Positions 17,354 to 24,126 of a stretch of DNA of 64,000 nt are shown piece by piece. The notes under the pieces were generated by a model that ran no database searches, was not told the DNA's origin, and was given only the letters and a program-made list of their open reading frames with translations. The DNA comes from Candidatus Schekmanbacteria bacterium. GTDB lineage: Bacteria > Schekmanbacteria > GWA2-38-11 > J061. Both the position numbers and the translations under genes were made by a program. Position 1 is the first letter of the stretch; the number at the start of each line of letters is the position of its first letter. The DNA is taken from positions 62,001 through 126,000 of the forward strand of contig JACRJM010000001.1 in NCBI GenBank assembly GCA_016219965.1, read 5' to 3'.

Positions 17354-18061
17354 ATGATAAGCAAAACAGCTATTATTCATCCCAATGTCAGGCTTGGCAG
17401 CAATTGCACAATCGAGGACTTTGCAGTTATTGGTTCTCTGCCAAGTGGTGTTGATGAAAAGAAGCGGAGCGCTGATGAAAGAAAGCTTGAGACAATCATC
17501 GGCGACAATGCCCTCATAAGGTCCCACACAGTTATTTATGCGGGGAACAAGATAGGTGATAATTTCCAGACTGGCAATAAAGCCAACATAAGAGAGTTAA
17601 ATGAGATAGGTGATAATGTCAGCATCGGCACTCTCTCGGTCATTGAACATCATGTTAAAATAGGAAACAACGTCAGGATACATTCGCAAGCATTTATCCC
17701 TGAGTTCACTGTCTTAGAAGACGAGTCATGGATTGGCCCCAATGTTGTTTTTACAAATGTCCTCCATCCCCTTTGCCCGAAGGCCAAGGAGTGCATCAAG
17801 GGAGCTACTGTAAAAAGATGCGCCAAGATAGGCGCCAATTCTACAATTTTACCTGACATAGTGATCGGCGAAGGTTCGTTGATCGGAGCAGGTTCAGTTG
17901 TCACAAAAGATGTCCCTCCTTTCAAAGTCGCTGCCGGCAATCCGGCAAAAGTCATAAAGGATGTAAACGAGCTGAAGTGCCCTTATGATTTACTCAGCAG
18001 TCATGATCAAGAGAATGATCAAGAACATGATCAAAAGCATGATGAAAAACATGAGAAGTGA
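17354..18061 (+). CDS. Left-handed beta-helix acyltransferase (WbpD-like) with repetitive tail
   Basis: 235 aa. Hexapeptide repeats run from HPNVRLGSNCTIEDF through IGDNVSIGTLSVIEHHVKIGNNVRIHS to GANSTILPDIVIGEGSLIGAGSVVTKD. The ending ...GNPAKVI is typical of LbH acetyltransferases on sugars. WbpD N-acetylates the 3-amino group of the uronate made by WbpB and WbpE, which fits the neighbours. The last 19 residues are a low-complexity tail of His, Asp, Gln, Glu and Lys encoded by 12-bp tandem repeats (17999-18057), not part of the fold and probably variable in length. The 3' end is 18 bp from the next start. Confidence 0.88.
   Translation: MISKTAIIHPNVRLGSNCTIEDFAVIGSLPSGVDEKKRSADERKLETIIGDNALIRSHTVIYAGNKIGDNFQTGNKANIRELNEIGDNVSIGTLSVIEHHVKIGNNVRIHSQAFIPEFTVLEDESWIGPNVVFTNVLHPLCPKAKECIKGATVKRCAKIGANSTILPDIVIGEGSLIGAGSVVTKDVPPFKVAAGNPAKVIKDVNELKCPYDLLSSHDQENDQEHDQKHDEKHEK
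18001..18057 (+). repeat. 12-bp tandem repeat in coding sequence
   Basis: About four and a half copies of a 12-mer of the form CATGATCAAGAG, with variation, end the acetyltransferase gene. Each copy encodes a tetrapeptide close to His-Asp-Gln-Glu and includes a TGATCA palindrome in most copies. The array is placed so that unit gain or loss only changes the tail length. Confidence 0.75.
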
Positions 18062-18079
18062 GCTTTCTCCAAATCAGTC

Positions 18080-19291
18080 ATGTTGAACACCGATATTCTG
18101 ATTGCCGGCGCAGGCATCGTGGGGCTTTCCGTTGCACGCGAGATTGCCGCCAGATACCCGGATATCACGATCACGATTCTGGAAAAAGAGCCGACTCTTG
18201 CACGCCATGCAAGCGGAAGGAACAGCGGCGTTCTTCATGCGGGTTTCTATTATTCCCCTGACAGCCTTAAGGCTAAGTTTGTGGTTGATGGGAACAGGCT
18301 TCTCACTCAATATTGTCTTGAAAACGGTCTTTCAATAAACAGATGCGGCAAGGTAGTAGTCGCAAAAAACGAAAATGAAATCGAATCCTTATATGAATTG
18401 AAAAGACGGGGCGACAGCAACGGAGTTGCGATAGAAATTGTTGATGAAGCAGGGTTAAGCGAGCTTGAGCCTAATGCGAAGACGGTTGAGAAAGCATTAT
18501 ATTCCCCTTCAACTTCAACCATTATTCCCTCAGAGGTTGTAGAATGCATCGGCAGCAGTCTTATGAAGAAAAAAAATGTCCGGATTCTTTTTAATGAAAG
18601 ACTTCTAAAAAGAAATGGCAGCGCTTCAATAACAACTAATTCCCAAAAGATAACATTCAGTCATTTAATAAACACGGCAGGGCTCTATGCGGATAAGGTA
18701 GCTCACGAATTCGGTGCAGGTATGAAATATTCGCTCATCCCTTTCAAGGGACTCTATCTGGAATATGAATCTCCTGACCTCATAAGAAAGCATATATATC
18801 CGGTCCCTGATATAGACAATCCATTTCTTGGCATGCATTTCACAAAGTCAGCGGACGGGCATGTAAAAGCCGGACCTACTGCAATACCGGCATTCTGGCG
18901 TGAGAATTATTCAGGGCTTTCCAATTTCAGCCTTTCAGAGGCTCTGGAGATCCTTCCGGTTGAGGCTAAACTTTTTGCCCATAACAGTTTCAATTTCAGG
19001 AAGATTGCCTTTGAAGAGTTGAGGAAGTATTATAGAAAAAACTTTATAAGCCTTGCATCACGCCTCGTAAAGACGATAGATGAAAGAAAGTTTGGGCGCT
19101 GGCTTACACCCGGAATAAGGGCTCAGTTGTATAATCGCAAGCAGTGCAGGCTTGAAATGGATTTTGTCGTTGAAGAGGCTGAGAACTCGACTCATGTTTT
19201 AAACGCAGTTTCACCGGCTTTTACGTGCGCTTTTTCATTCAGCAGGTTTGTAGCTGATGAAGTGGAGAAAAGGTTGAATAAAAAAAGGTAA
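18080..19291 (+). CDS. lhgO: L-2-hydroxyglutarate oxidase-like FAD enzyme
   Basis: 403 aa of the DAO/GlpO FAD family. The dinucleotide motif is ILIAGAGIVGLSVAREIA, followed by ILEKEPTLARHASGRNSGVLHAGFYY. The HxSGRNSGVLHAG(I/F)YY block is characteristic of L-2-hydroxyglutarate dehydrogenase/oxidase, and KAGPTAIPAFWREN near residue 265 agrees. The reaction would return 2-hydroxyglutarate to 2-oxoglutarate, passing electrons to quinone or oxygen. In a sugar locus this fits recycling of the hydroxyglutarate that WbpB-type dehydrogenases release; the enantiomer needs checking. Start ATG at 18080; Gmd follows after 63 bp. Confidence 0.8.
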   Translation: MLNTDILIAGAGIVGLSVAREIAARYPDITITILEKEPTLARHASGRNSGVLHAGFYYSPDSLKAKFVVDGNRLLTQYCLENGLSINRCGKVVVAKNENEIESLYELKRRGDSNGVAIEIVDEAGLSELEPNAKTVEKALYSPSTSTIIPSEVVECIGSSLMKKKNVRILFNERLLKRNGSASITTNSQKITFSHLINTAGLYADKVAHEFGAGMKYSLIPFKGLYLEYESPDLIRKHIYPVPDIDNPFLGMHFTKSADGHVKAGPTAIPAFWRENYSGLSNFSLSEALEILPVEAKLFAHNSFNFRKIAFEELRKYYRKNFISLASRLVKTIDERKFGRWLTPGIRAQLYNRKQCRLEMDFVVEEAENSTHVLNAVSPAFTCAFSFSRFVADEVEKRLNKKR

Positions 19292-19354
19292 CATGGTAGA
19301 AATCTAACTTAATAAAATAATAAGACAACAGCTACTTAAAGGACAAATAATCTT

Positions 19355-20383
19355 ATGGCAAAAAAAGCACTTATTACAGGTATCACCGGACAGGATGGAG
19401 CCTATTTATCGAAACTGCTCCTTGAAAAGGGATATGAAGTTTACGGTGCGTTCAGGAGAACTTCTGACCTCCATCTGGAGAGACTGAAATTCCTTGGTAT
19501 TGATAAGCAGATCAATTATGTCCCTTTTGAACTTCTGGAGTTTACGAATATATACCGCACAATTGAGAAGCTTCAGCCTGCTGAGATTTATAATCTTGGA
19601 GCACAGAGCTTTGTTGCGCTGTCTTTCGAGGAGCCCATATTCACTTCAGATGTGACAGGCATCGGACCACTGCGCGTGCTTGAGGCGATAAGAGCCGTAA
19701 ACCCTAAGATAAAATTCTATCAGGCTTCGTCGAGCGAGATGTTCGGAAGGGTTCAGGAAGTTCCTCAAAACGAGAAGACCCCCTTCTATCCCAGAAGCCC
19801 TTATGCGGTTTCAAAGGCGTTTGGGCATCACATCACTGTTAATTACCGTGAGTCTTACAAACTTTTTGCCTGCTCAGGGATACTTTTTAACCATGAGTCC
19901 CCGCTCAGAGGGTTTGAGTTTGTGACAAGGAAGATAAGCTATGGCATTGCGAAAATAAGGTGCGGGCTTGAGAAACAGATAGTGTTGGGGAACATTGATG
20001 CCAAAAGGGACTGGGGATATGCTCCGGAATATGTAGATGCCATGTGGAGAATGCTTCAGCAGAAAACTGCAGATGATTATGTCGTCGCAACAGGCGAGAC
20101 TCATTCAGTAAGGGAGTTTATTGAATTTGCGTTCAAGCATATTAATATTAATATTGTTTGGAAGGGTAAAGGCGTTAACGAAAAAGGAATTGATAAAAAG
20201 ACCGGCAAAGCGGTTGTAGTGCTTTCTCCGGAATTTTTCAGACCAGCAGAGGTCGATCTCCTCATAGGTGATTTTTCCAAGGCGAAGAACAAACTGAAAT
20301 GGTCTCCAAAAACCAAGTTTGAAGAGCTTGGAAGGATAATGGTTGAAAGCGATATAAAAAGGATTGAGAACGAACGGCGCTGA
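19355..20383 (+). CDS. gmd: GDP-mannose 4,6-dehydratase
   Basis: 342 aa, extended SDR. The N terminus ALITGITGQDGAYLSKLLLEKGYEVYGAFRR is diagnostic of Gmd. SSSEMFGRVQE contains the catalytic Ser/Glu, SPYAVSKAFGH the YxxxK, and GILFNHESPLRG the dimer/NADP loop. KRDWGYAPEYVDAMWRML is also conserved. The product is GDP-4-keto-6-deoxy-D-mannose, the precursor of GDP-fucose, rhamnose or perosamine. No reductase or aminotransferase for the next step is adjacent; the RmlD-like reductase at 51748-52632 and the DegT enzymes are candidates. A 61-bp tail with no clear gene separates it from the next start. Confidence 0.94.
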   Translation: MAKKALITGITGQDGAYLSKLLLEKGYEVYGAFRRTSDLHLERLKFLGIDKQINYVPFELLEFTNIYRTIEKLQPAEIYNLGAQSFVALSFEEPIFTSDVTGIGPLRVLEAIRAVNPKIKFYQASSSEMFGRVQEVPQNEKTPFYPRSPYAVSKAFGHHITVNYRESYKLFACSGILFNHESPLRGFEFVTRKISYGIAKIRCGLEKQIVLGNIDAKRDWGYAPEYVDAMWRMLQQKTADDYVVATGETHSVREFIEFAFKHININIVWKGKGVNEKGIDKKTGKAVVVLSPEFFRPAEVDLLIGDFSKAKNKLKWSPKTKFEELGRIMVESDIKRIENERR

Positions 20384-20447
20384 AAAAGCAGTTAACTTAG
20401 CAGAACGGATCCTGAAGAATGCCAAAACTGTTTTGAAAAGAAAATAA

Positions 20448-21578
20448 TTGCGGAAAGAATCTTATAATAAATTCCAGTTTTCCCCTGAATATCTCTTCCT
20501 TACAAAATTCTCTGCCTATACGCTTACGGAAAAACTTAAAGTTGAGTGCGAAGAGCTTCTCTCAGAAAAGCTCGATTGGGATTTGATAATAGAGCTTGCC
20601 AATTACCATGCAGTTTCGCCTGTCATCTATCGCAACCTCAAATATCTGGATGCCATCGCTCTTTTAGCTCCCGAACACTCAAAGGCTCTCCGCAAAGAAT
20701 ACCACGCCAATTTTATCAAAAACACAACGTTAATAGAGCAGTTCGGCATTCTGAAAAAAGAGATTTTTTCAGCCGGTCTTAAATTCCTTCCCATCAAGGG
20801 AATCCTTTTTTTGTATCTTTTTCCTGAGCATACGGCGTTGAGGCAGATGTCTGACATAGATATCCTGATAAACCCTGACGATGCCCGTCAGTTCATAGAT
20901 ATAATATCAGCACACGGCTATGTTCCCAAAGGGGATACAAATCTTTTTAAAAAATTCGGCAATGAAATTTCTCTTACCAAAGAAGTCAATAAGATCTTCA
21001 TTCATATAGAATTGCAGTGCAGGGTAAAAGCCCTCAATGAGAAGCTCTGGTTCGATTTCGGCAGTGTTATGCAGGGCTCTTCATTCGATGCGGAATTAGC
21101 TTTATATCTCCCATCTCCGGCTGATTCATTCATGATGAATTTCATTCATATTCAGAAACATATCTATCAGGGGAAGGAGATATTCAAATGGATTGCCTCA
21201 GATGCTGAGTTCCTGAGAAGATATTTGTCCTCCTCTGAAATTGAAACTCTTTCAGAACGCCTTGGACTTTCGTATAGAAAAAAATTTCTCCGCTATTGCA
21301 GACAGCTTGACGCATGGTTTGATCTTGGGAAGTTTGAACACCCGGATGAGCTTGAGGTCTTATCCCCTGCATTTGATTTCTCAAAGAAAGAGGAAAAAAA
21401 TTTCTTAAAACTTGCAATAGGCACTTTTGCATATACGAGAGGGTTGAAGGAAAAGATATTGTTTGCTTTCAGCAGATTATCGCCGGGCACAGGGAAAGAC
21501 ACAAATGGCGATGAATCAGGAATCCGCAGCCGTCTGAAGCGAATCATGTATCTGATCAAAAAATTGTTCATAAGATGA
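20448..21578 (+). CDS. NTP_transf_5-type putative nucleotidyltransferase
   Basis: 376 aa from TTG at 20448 with a weak GAAAAGAAA before it. The central part ILKKEIFSAGLKFLPIKGILFLYLFPEHTALRQMSDIDILI holds the D-x-D pair of a nucleotidyltransferase-fold active site, and the 'PIKG' turn is typical of the uncharacterised PF14907 family. Family members often sit in polysaccharide loci with asparagine synthetase-like genes, and in lasso-peptide clusters. Here asnB lies 2.5 kb downstream, separated only by TA modules. The activity of the family is not established. The last residues are basic (RSRLKRIMYLIKKLFIR), suggesting membrane association. Confidence 0.75.
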   Translation: MRKESYNKFQFSPEYLFLTKFSAYTLTEKLKVECEELLSEKLDWDLIIELANYHAVSPVIYRNLKYLDAIALLAPEHSKALRKEYHANFIKNTTLIEQFGILKKEIFSAGLKFLPIKGILFLYLFPEHTALRQMSDIDILINPDDARQFIDIISAHGYVPKGDTNLFKKFGNEISLTKEVNKIFIHIELQCRVKALNEKLWFDFGSVMQGSSFDAELALYLPSPADSFMMNFIHIQKHIYQGKEIFKWIASDAEFLRRYLSSSEIETLSERLGLSYRKKFLRYCRQLDAWFDLGKFEHPDELEVLSPAFDFSKKEEKNFLKLAIGTFAYTRGLKEKILFAFSRLSPGTGKDTNGDESGIRSRLKRIMYLIKKLFIR

Positions 21579-21586
21579 GCGTGCCG

Positions 21587-21988
21587 TCATATAAATAATG
21601 CTTCAAAGTCCCTTGGAGTTATGATTTTAACGTCCTCATAGTATTTTATATCCAGCAGATCAGAGTCTCCTGTTACAAGATAATCTGCCTTTGCAGCAAA
21701 GGCACAGGCGAGGATGTTGTCATCATCAGAATCCCGGCAAATGTTAGAGATTTTGAGGTTGTGTTCTATGATTTCCTCAATTGCTTCACTAATGGGTTCC
21801 ATTGCTAAGCTTATGTCATTATGTGAAAAGTGAAATTTTTTTGAGAGTACTCTCCGGATTTCTGTCATAATGAAGGGACATGCAACAAGGCAAAACTCTC
21901 TGCTGCGCGCTCTGTACAATAATTTCGAGCAGACCCCTTGAGTTATAATTGACGCGACGAAAACATTTGTATCAAATACGACAATCAT
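21587..21988 (-). CDS. PIN-domain toxin (VapC-like, COG1569 type)
   Basis: 133 aa. MIVVFDTNVFVASIITQG opens the PIN fold with the first acidic residue. MTEIRRVLSKKF gives the second, and DSDDDNILACAFAAKADYLVTGDSDLL the third cluster, so the metal site is complete. This is the 'putative toxin-antitoxin system toxin component, PIN family' type. The antitoxin gene is directly upstream and overlaps by 4 bp (ATGA). It starts the first TA island, 9 bp beyond the convergent NTP_transf_5 gene. Confidence 0.88.
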   Translation of the reverse strand: MIVVFDTNVFVASIITQGVCSKLLYRARSREFCLVACPFIMTEIRRVLSKKFHFSHNDISLAMEPISEAIEEIIEHNLKISNICRDSDDDNILACAFAAKADYLVTGDSDLLDIKYYEDVKIITPRDFEALFI

Positions 21989-22203
21989 GATACTGCTTTA
22001 AAAACATCTTCCTCGCTGACAATGCCAACTTTTTTTGCTTTTGGACCAAGTTTCTTCTGCACTGCCCTGAGTTTCATTTCCCAAAGAAACAGACTCAGAG
22101 ATTCTTTCACAATATCACTCTTGTTGCGTCCTGTTTTTTTTGCAAAACAGTCAAGTTCCTCTGAAATGTTCTTGGGAAGACTCACGGATAAAACGGTTCT
22201 CAT
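21985..22203 (-). CDS. Ribbon-helix-helix antitoxin partner of the PIN toxin
   Basis: 72 aa from ATG at 22203, chosen because CAGGAGGA lies at ideal distance; a longer frame to 22254 lacks a site. MRTVLSVSLPKNISEELDCFAKKTGRNKSDIVKESL is a CopG/RHH fold: a beta strand, then two helices. The C-terminal part should bind the toxin. As usual for such pairs it likely represses its own promoter. Confidence 0.85.
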   Translation of the reverse strand: MRTVLSVSLPKNISEELDCFAKKTGRNKSDIVKESLSLFLWEMKLRAVQKKLGPKAKKVGIVSEEDVFKAVS

Positions 22204-22282
22204 AGTTATCCTCCTGTATGACAATACAATACAACACAGAGGCAAATATTTCAATTAATCTTTTTCATGCAGTAATGCCAGC

Positions 22283-22406
22283 CTCTTCCTCCCCCCAATC
22301 TCCGCCTTTGCTTTTTAAATTCTAATATCCTTATATTAATATTCTTATGTGTGGAATCGTTGCTATATAGTCTTACAAGGAGCTATCGCCTCCGGTTGAC
22401 CGCGCC
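22283..22406 (+). pseudogene. Relic A: copy of the asnB upstream region and first codons
   Basis: This 124-bp stretch matches the region around the true asnB start (about 24066-24186) almost base for base, from the CTCCGCCTTTGCTTTTT stretch through TTATATTAATATTCTTATG. Its frame from ATG 22347 reads MCGIVAI then TAG where asnB has Tyr8, and resumes S-x-x-x-x-SPPVDRA as in asnB. Homology ends at 22406, where the sequence continues in frame into a HEPN domain. It is a scar of an asnB 5' end, not a functional gene. Confidence 0.85.
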
Positions 22407-22433
22407 CAATATGATTGGGAAACTGCCAAGGCA

Positions 22434-22760
22434 ATGTTAGATGCAGGGCGTTATGTCTATGTTGCTTTTATGTGCCAGCAGGTTATTGAAAAGAAATTAA
22501 AAGCATACATTGAAAATAATGGGATAACCCCTCCGCGCGTTCATAATCTTATCAATCTGTCAAAAATGGCTGGGAATTACGAGGAACTGCCGGACAATAT
22601 AAAGGATTTCTTGCAGGATCTTACCACATATTATCTTGATTCAAGGTATAAGGAAGATATTTCAAAGTTGTCAATTTTCATGAATAAAGATAAAGCTGGA
22701 GAATATTTGCAAAAGACTCAGGAGGTCTTGAAATGGCTGACACAAAAGATGAAATTCTAA
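22434..22760 (+). CDS. HEPN-domain protein joined to an asnB relic
   Basis: 108 aa from ATG at 22434. GRYVYVAFMCQQVIEKKLKAYIENNG, then PPRVHNLINL and YYLDSRYKED, is the HEPN pattern of the toxin side of HEPN/MNT pairs. The family usually starts about 15-20 residues earlier, and the missing part is readable upstream in frame (QYDWETAKAMLDAG) but joins the asnB relic, with a stop codon at 22368 and no start codon in between. The gene has probably lost its native start; whether the ATG at 22434 restores activity is uncertain. The MNT partner overlaps its 3' end by 28 bp. Confidence 0.8.
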   Translation: MLDAGRYVYVAFMCQQVIEKKLKAYIENNGITPPRVHNLINLSKMAGNYEELPDNIKDFLQDLTTYYLDSRYKEDISKLSIFMNKDKAGEYLQKTQEVLKWLTQKMKF

Positions 22761-23053
22761 TTCTTTTAAGAAAATTTCGTGAAACAATTGAAGGGATAAT
22801 TCATGCAGACAAAATAATTTTATTTGGTTCTTATGCTTTAGGTTCAGAGAAAGAATACAGTGATATAGATATAGCTGTTGTTTCAGCAGATATAAATGAT
22901 GAAAACTATTATGATTTGAGGAAAGCCATATTCAGAAAAGCAATGGAAATCGACTGTCGCATGGAAACCCTTTGTTTTTCAAAAGAAGAGTTTGAGAATG
23001 ACTGGCTTCCAATAATTCCTGAAATTAAGCGTACAGGGGTTGAAGTACTCTAA
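22733..23053 (+). CDS. MNT-type minimal nucleotidyltransferase (antitoxin)
   Basis: 106 aa, ATG preceded by CAGGAGG. KIILFGSYALGSEKEYSDIDIAVVS is the GSx10DxD catalytic motif of minimal nucleotidyltransferases. In characterised MntA-HepT pairs the MNT protein AMPylates the HEPN toxin and neutralises it. It overlaps the HEPN gene, as expected for a coupled pair. Complete in length. Confidence 0.88.
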   Translation: MADTKDEILILLRKFRETIEGIIHADKIILFGSYALGSEKEYSDIDIAVVSADINDENYYDLRKAIFRKAMEIDCRMETLCFSKEEFENDWLPIIPEIKRTGVEVL

Positions 23054-23081
23054 TAAATGTTTTTTCCTATCTCCTTGATCT

Positions 23082-23112
23082 GTCATTGCAAGCGTAGCGA
23101 AGCAATCTCATC
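23082..23112. repeat. Short dispersed repeat (GCGAAGCAATCTCAT type)
   Basis: GTCATTGCAAGCG-TAGCGAAGCAATCTCATC. Related copies lie at 36446-36475 and 41298-41327, and a variant at 37397-37425, all in the gene-poor parts of the TA islands. Confidence 0.7.
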
Positions 23113-23127
23113 TTTTATTCCCCCTGT

Positions 23128-23204
23128 AATCCTCCCCCTCAAATCTCCGCCTTTGCTTTTTGAATTCTAATATGCTTATGTGCGAAATCGTTGCTCCCCG
23201 CTGA
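23128..23204 (+). pseudogene. Relic B: second, more degenerate asnB 5' end
   Basis: CTCCGCCTTTGCTTTTTGAA and the following AT-rich leader match the true asnB upstream region, with a 14-bp deletion just before the start. From ATG 23178 the frame reads MCEIVAPR then TGA, against MCGIVAIY in asnB. It separates two HEPN/MNT modules. Confidence 0.78.
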
Positions 23205-23232
23205 ACAGAATACATTATTATTCTAAGAAATT

Positions 23233-23553
23233 CTATATGGCGAGTTCAATCGAATCTTCCAGAGCACCTGATATTAACGAAGATGCATCTTTAATTTTTT
23301 TGTATTCATCAGGTGTATAGCAGATATAATCAACATGCTTTTGAAAAGGTACTTTTTTTAATATTAAAGGCATTCGTTTTAAGAACGGAATTTTTTCGAA
23401 ATAATTGGAAATCACTATAATGTCAATATCAGAATCCTTTTTTGCAACACCTCTGACTCTTGAACCAAATATGATTACTTTTTCCGGCTTGAATTTCTTT
23501 ACAAGAGAAGGAAATGCATCTTTTCTGAACTTATCTATCCAGCGGTCAGCCAT
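23233..23553 (-). CDS. MNT-type minimal nucleotidyltransferase (antitoxin, module 2)
   Basis: 106 aa. PEKVIIFGSRVRGVAKKDSDIDIIVIS carries the GSx10DxD active site. ATG at 23553 follows GGAGAA and starts 1 bp after the HEPN stop, so the two are cotranslated. It is the partner of the HEPN gene at 23555-23950, in the opposite orientation to module 1. It differs from the 22733 protein well beyond the motif, so the modules were acquired independently and are not a tandem duplication. Confidence 0.88.
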   Translation of the reverse strand: MADRWIDKFRKDAFPSLVKKFKPEKVIIFGSRVRGVAKKDSDIDIIVISNYFEKIPFLKRMPLILKKVPFQKHVDYICYTPDEYKKIKDASSLISGALEDSIELAI

Positions 23554-23554
23554 A

Positions 23555-23950
23555 TCATTTCTCCAGAAGCCTGTTGTATATTTTTTTTAATGACTTAAAA
23601 AATATTTTTGCCATTGTTACTTTTTCTCTTGCGATATTTTCATCGTATTCTTCATAAGGAACGTTTTCACTTACGTCCGGATACCGGGAAAATGTATAAT
23701 CTGCAGTAAGTTCTGAAGCAGCATCTATGAGTCTCTTTTCTAATTTAAGTTCTCTTGCCAATTCATCAATATAATGTGTTCTTGGAATTTTCTTTCCATT
23801 GATGGCAAAAATTGATTTCAGCAGTTTTTCTACAGATTGATGAGCAAGAAAAGCAGCTACATCATAACCGCCTATAGCAATATTTTTTTCTGCCATTTCC
23901 AAATCATGCAAAGCTTGTTTAAGCCATTTAATGGCTATTTTCTCATTCAT
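23555..23950 (-). CDS. HEPN-domain toxin (module 2)
   Basis: 131 aa, full length: MNEKIAIKWLKQALHDLEMAEKNI, GGYDVAAFLAHQSVEKLLKSIFA, PRTHYIDELARELKL and YTFSRYPDVSE, in HEPN order. The SRYPD segment is characteristic of the PF05168 group. Toxicity of this group comes from RNA cleavage; activity here is inferred from family. It is intact, unlike the HEPN genes at 22434 and 36899. Confidence 0.87.
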   Translation of the reverse strand: MNEKIAIKWLKQALHDLEMAEKNIAIGGYDVAAFLAHQSVEKLLKSIFAINGKKIPRTHYIDELARELKLEKRLIDAASELTADYTFSRYPDVSENVPYEEYDENIAREKVTMAKIFFKSLKKIYNRLLEK

Positions 23951-24126
23951 TATAATTTTTTAATTAAAATAGTATTTTTTAACAAATTGCGTAATCTAAG
24001 AAATTATTATAACCAATTGATATTATTCTTTAAAGAAGTTTTTTTTCTTATTCTCTCCTGAATTCCTCCTCCCCTCAATCTCCGCCTTTGCTTTTTGAAT
24101 TCTAATATGCTTATATTAATATTCTT

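Noticed and set aside
20384-20447. Short open stretch after gmd reading ...KAVNLAERILKNAKTVLKRK
   Set aside because: No start codon or ribosome site; possibly a relic of a lost gene's end but too short to support.
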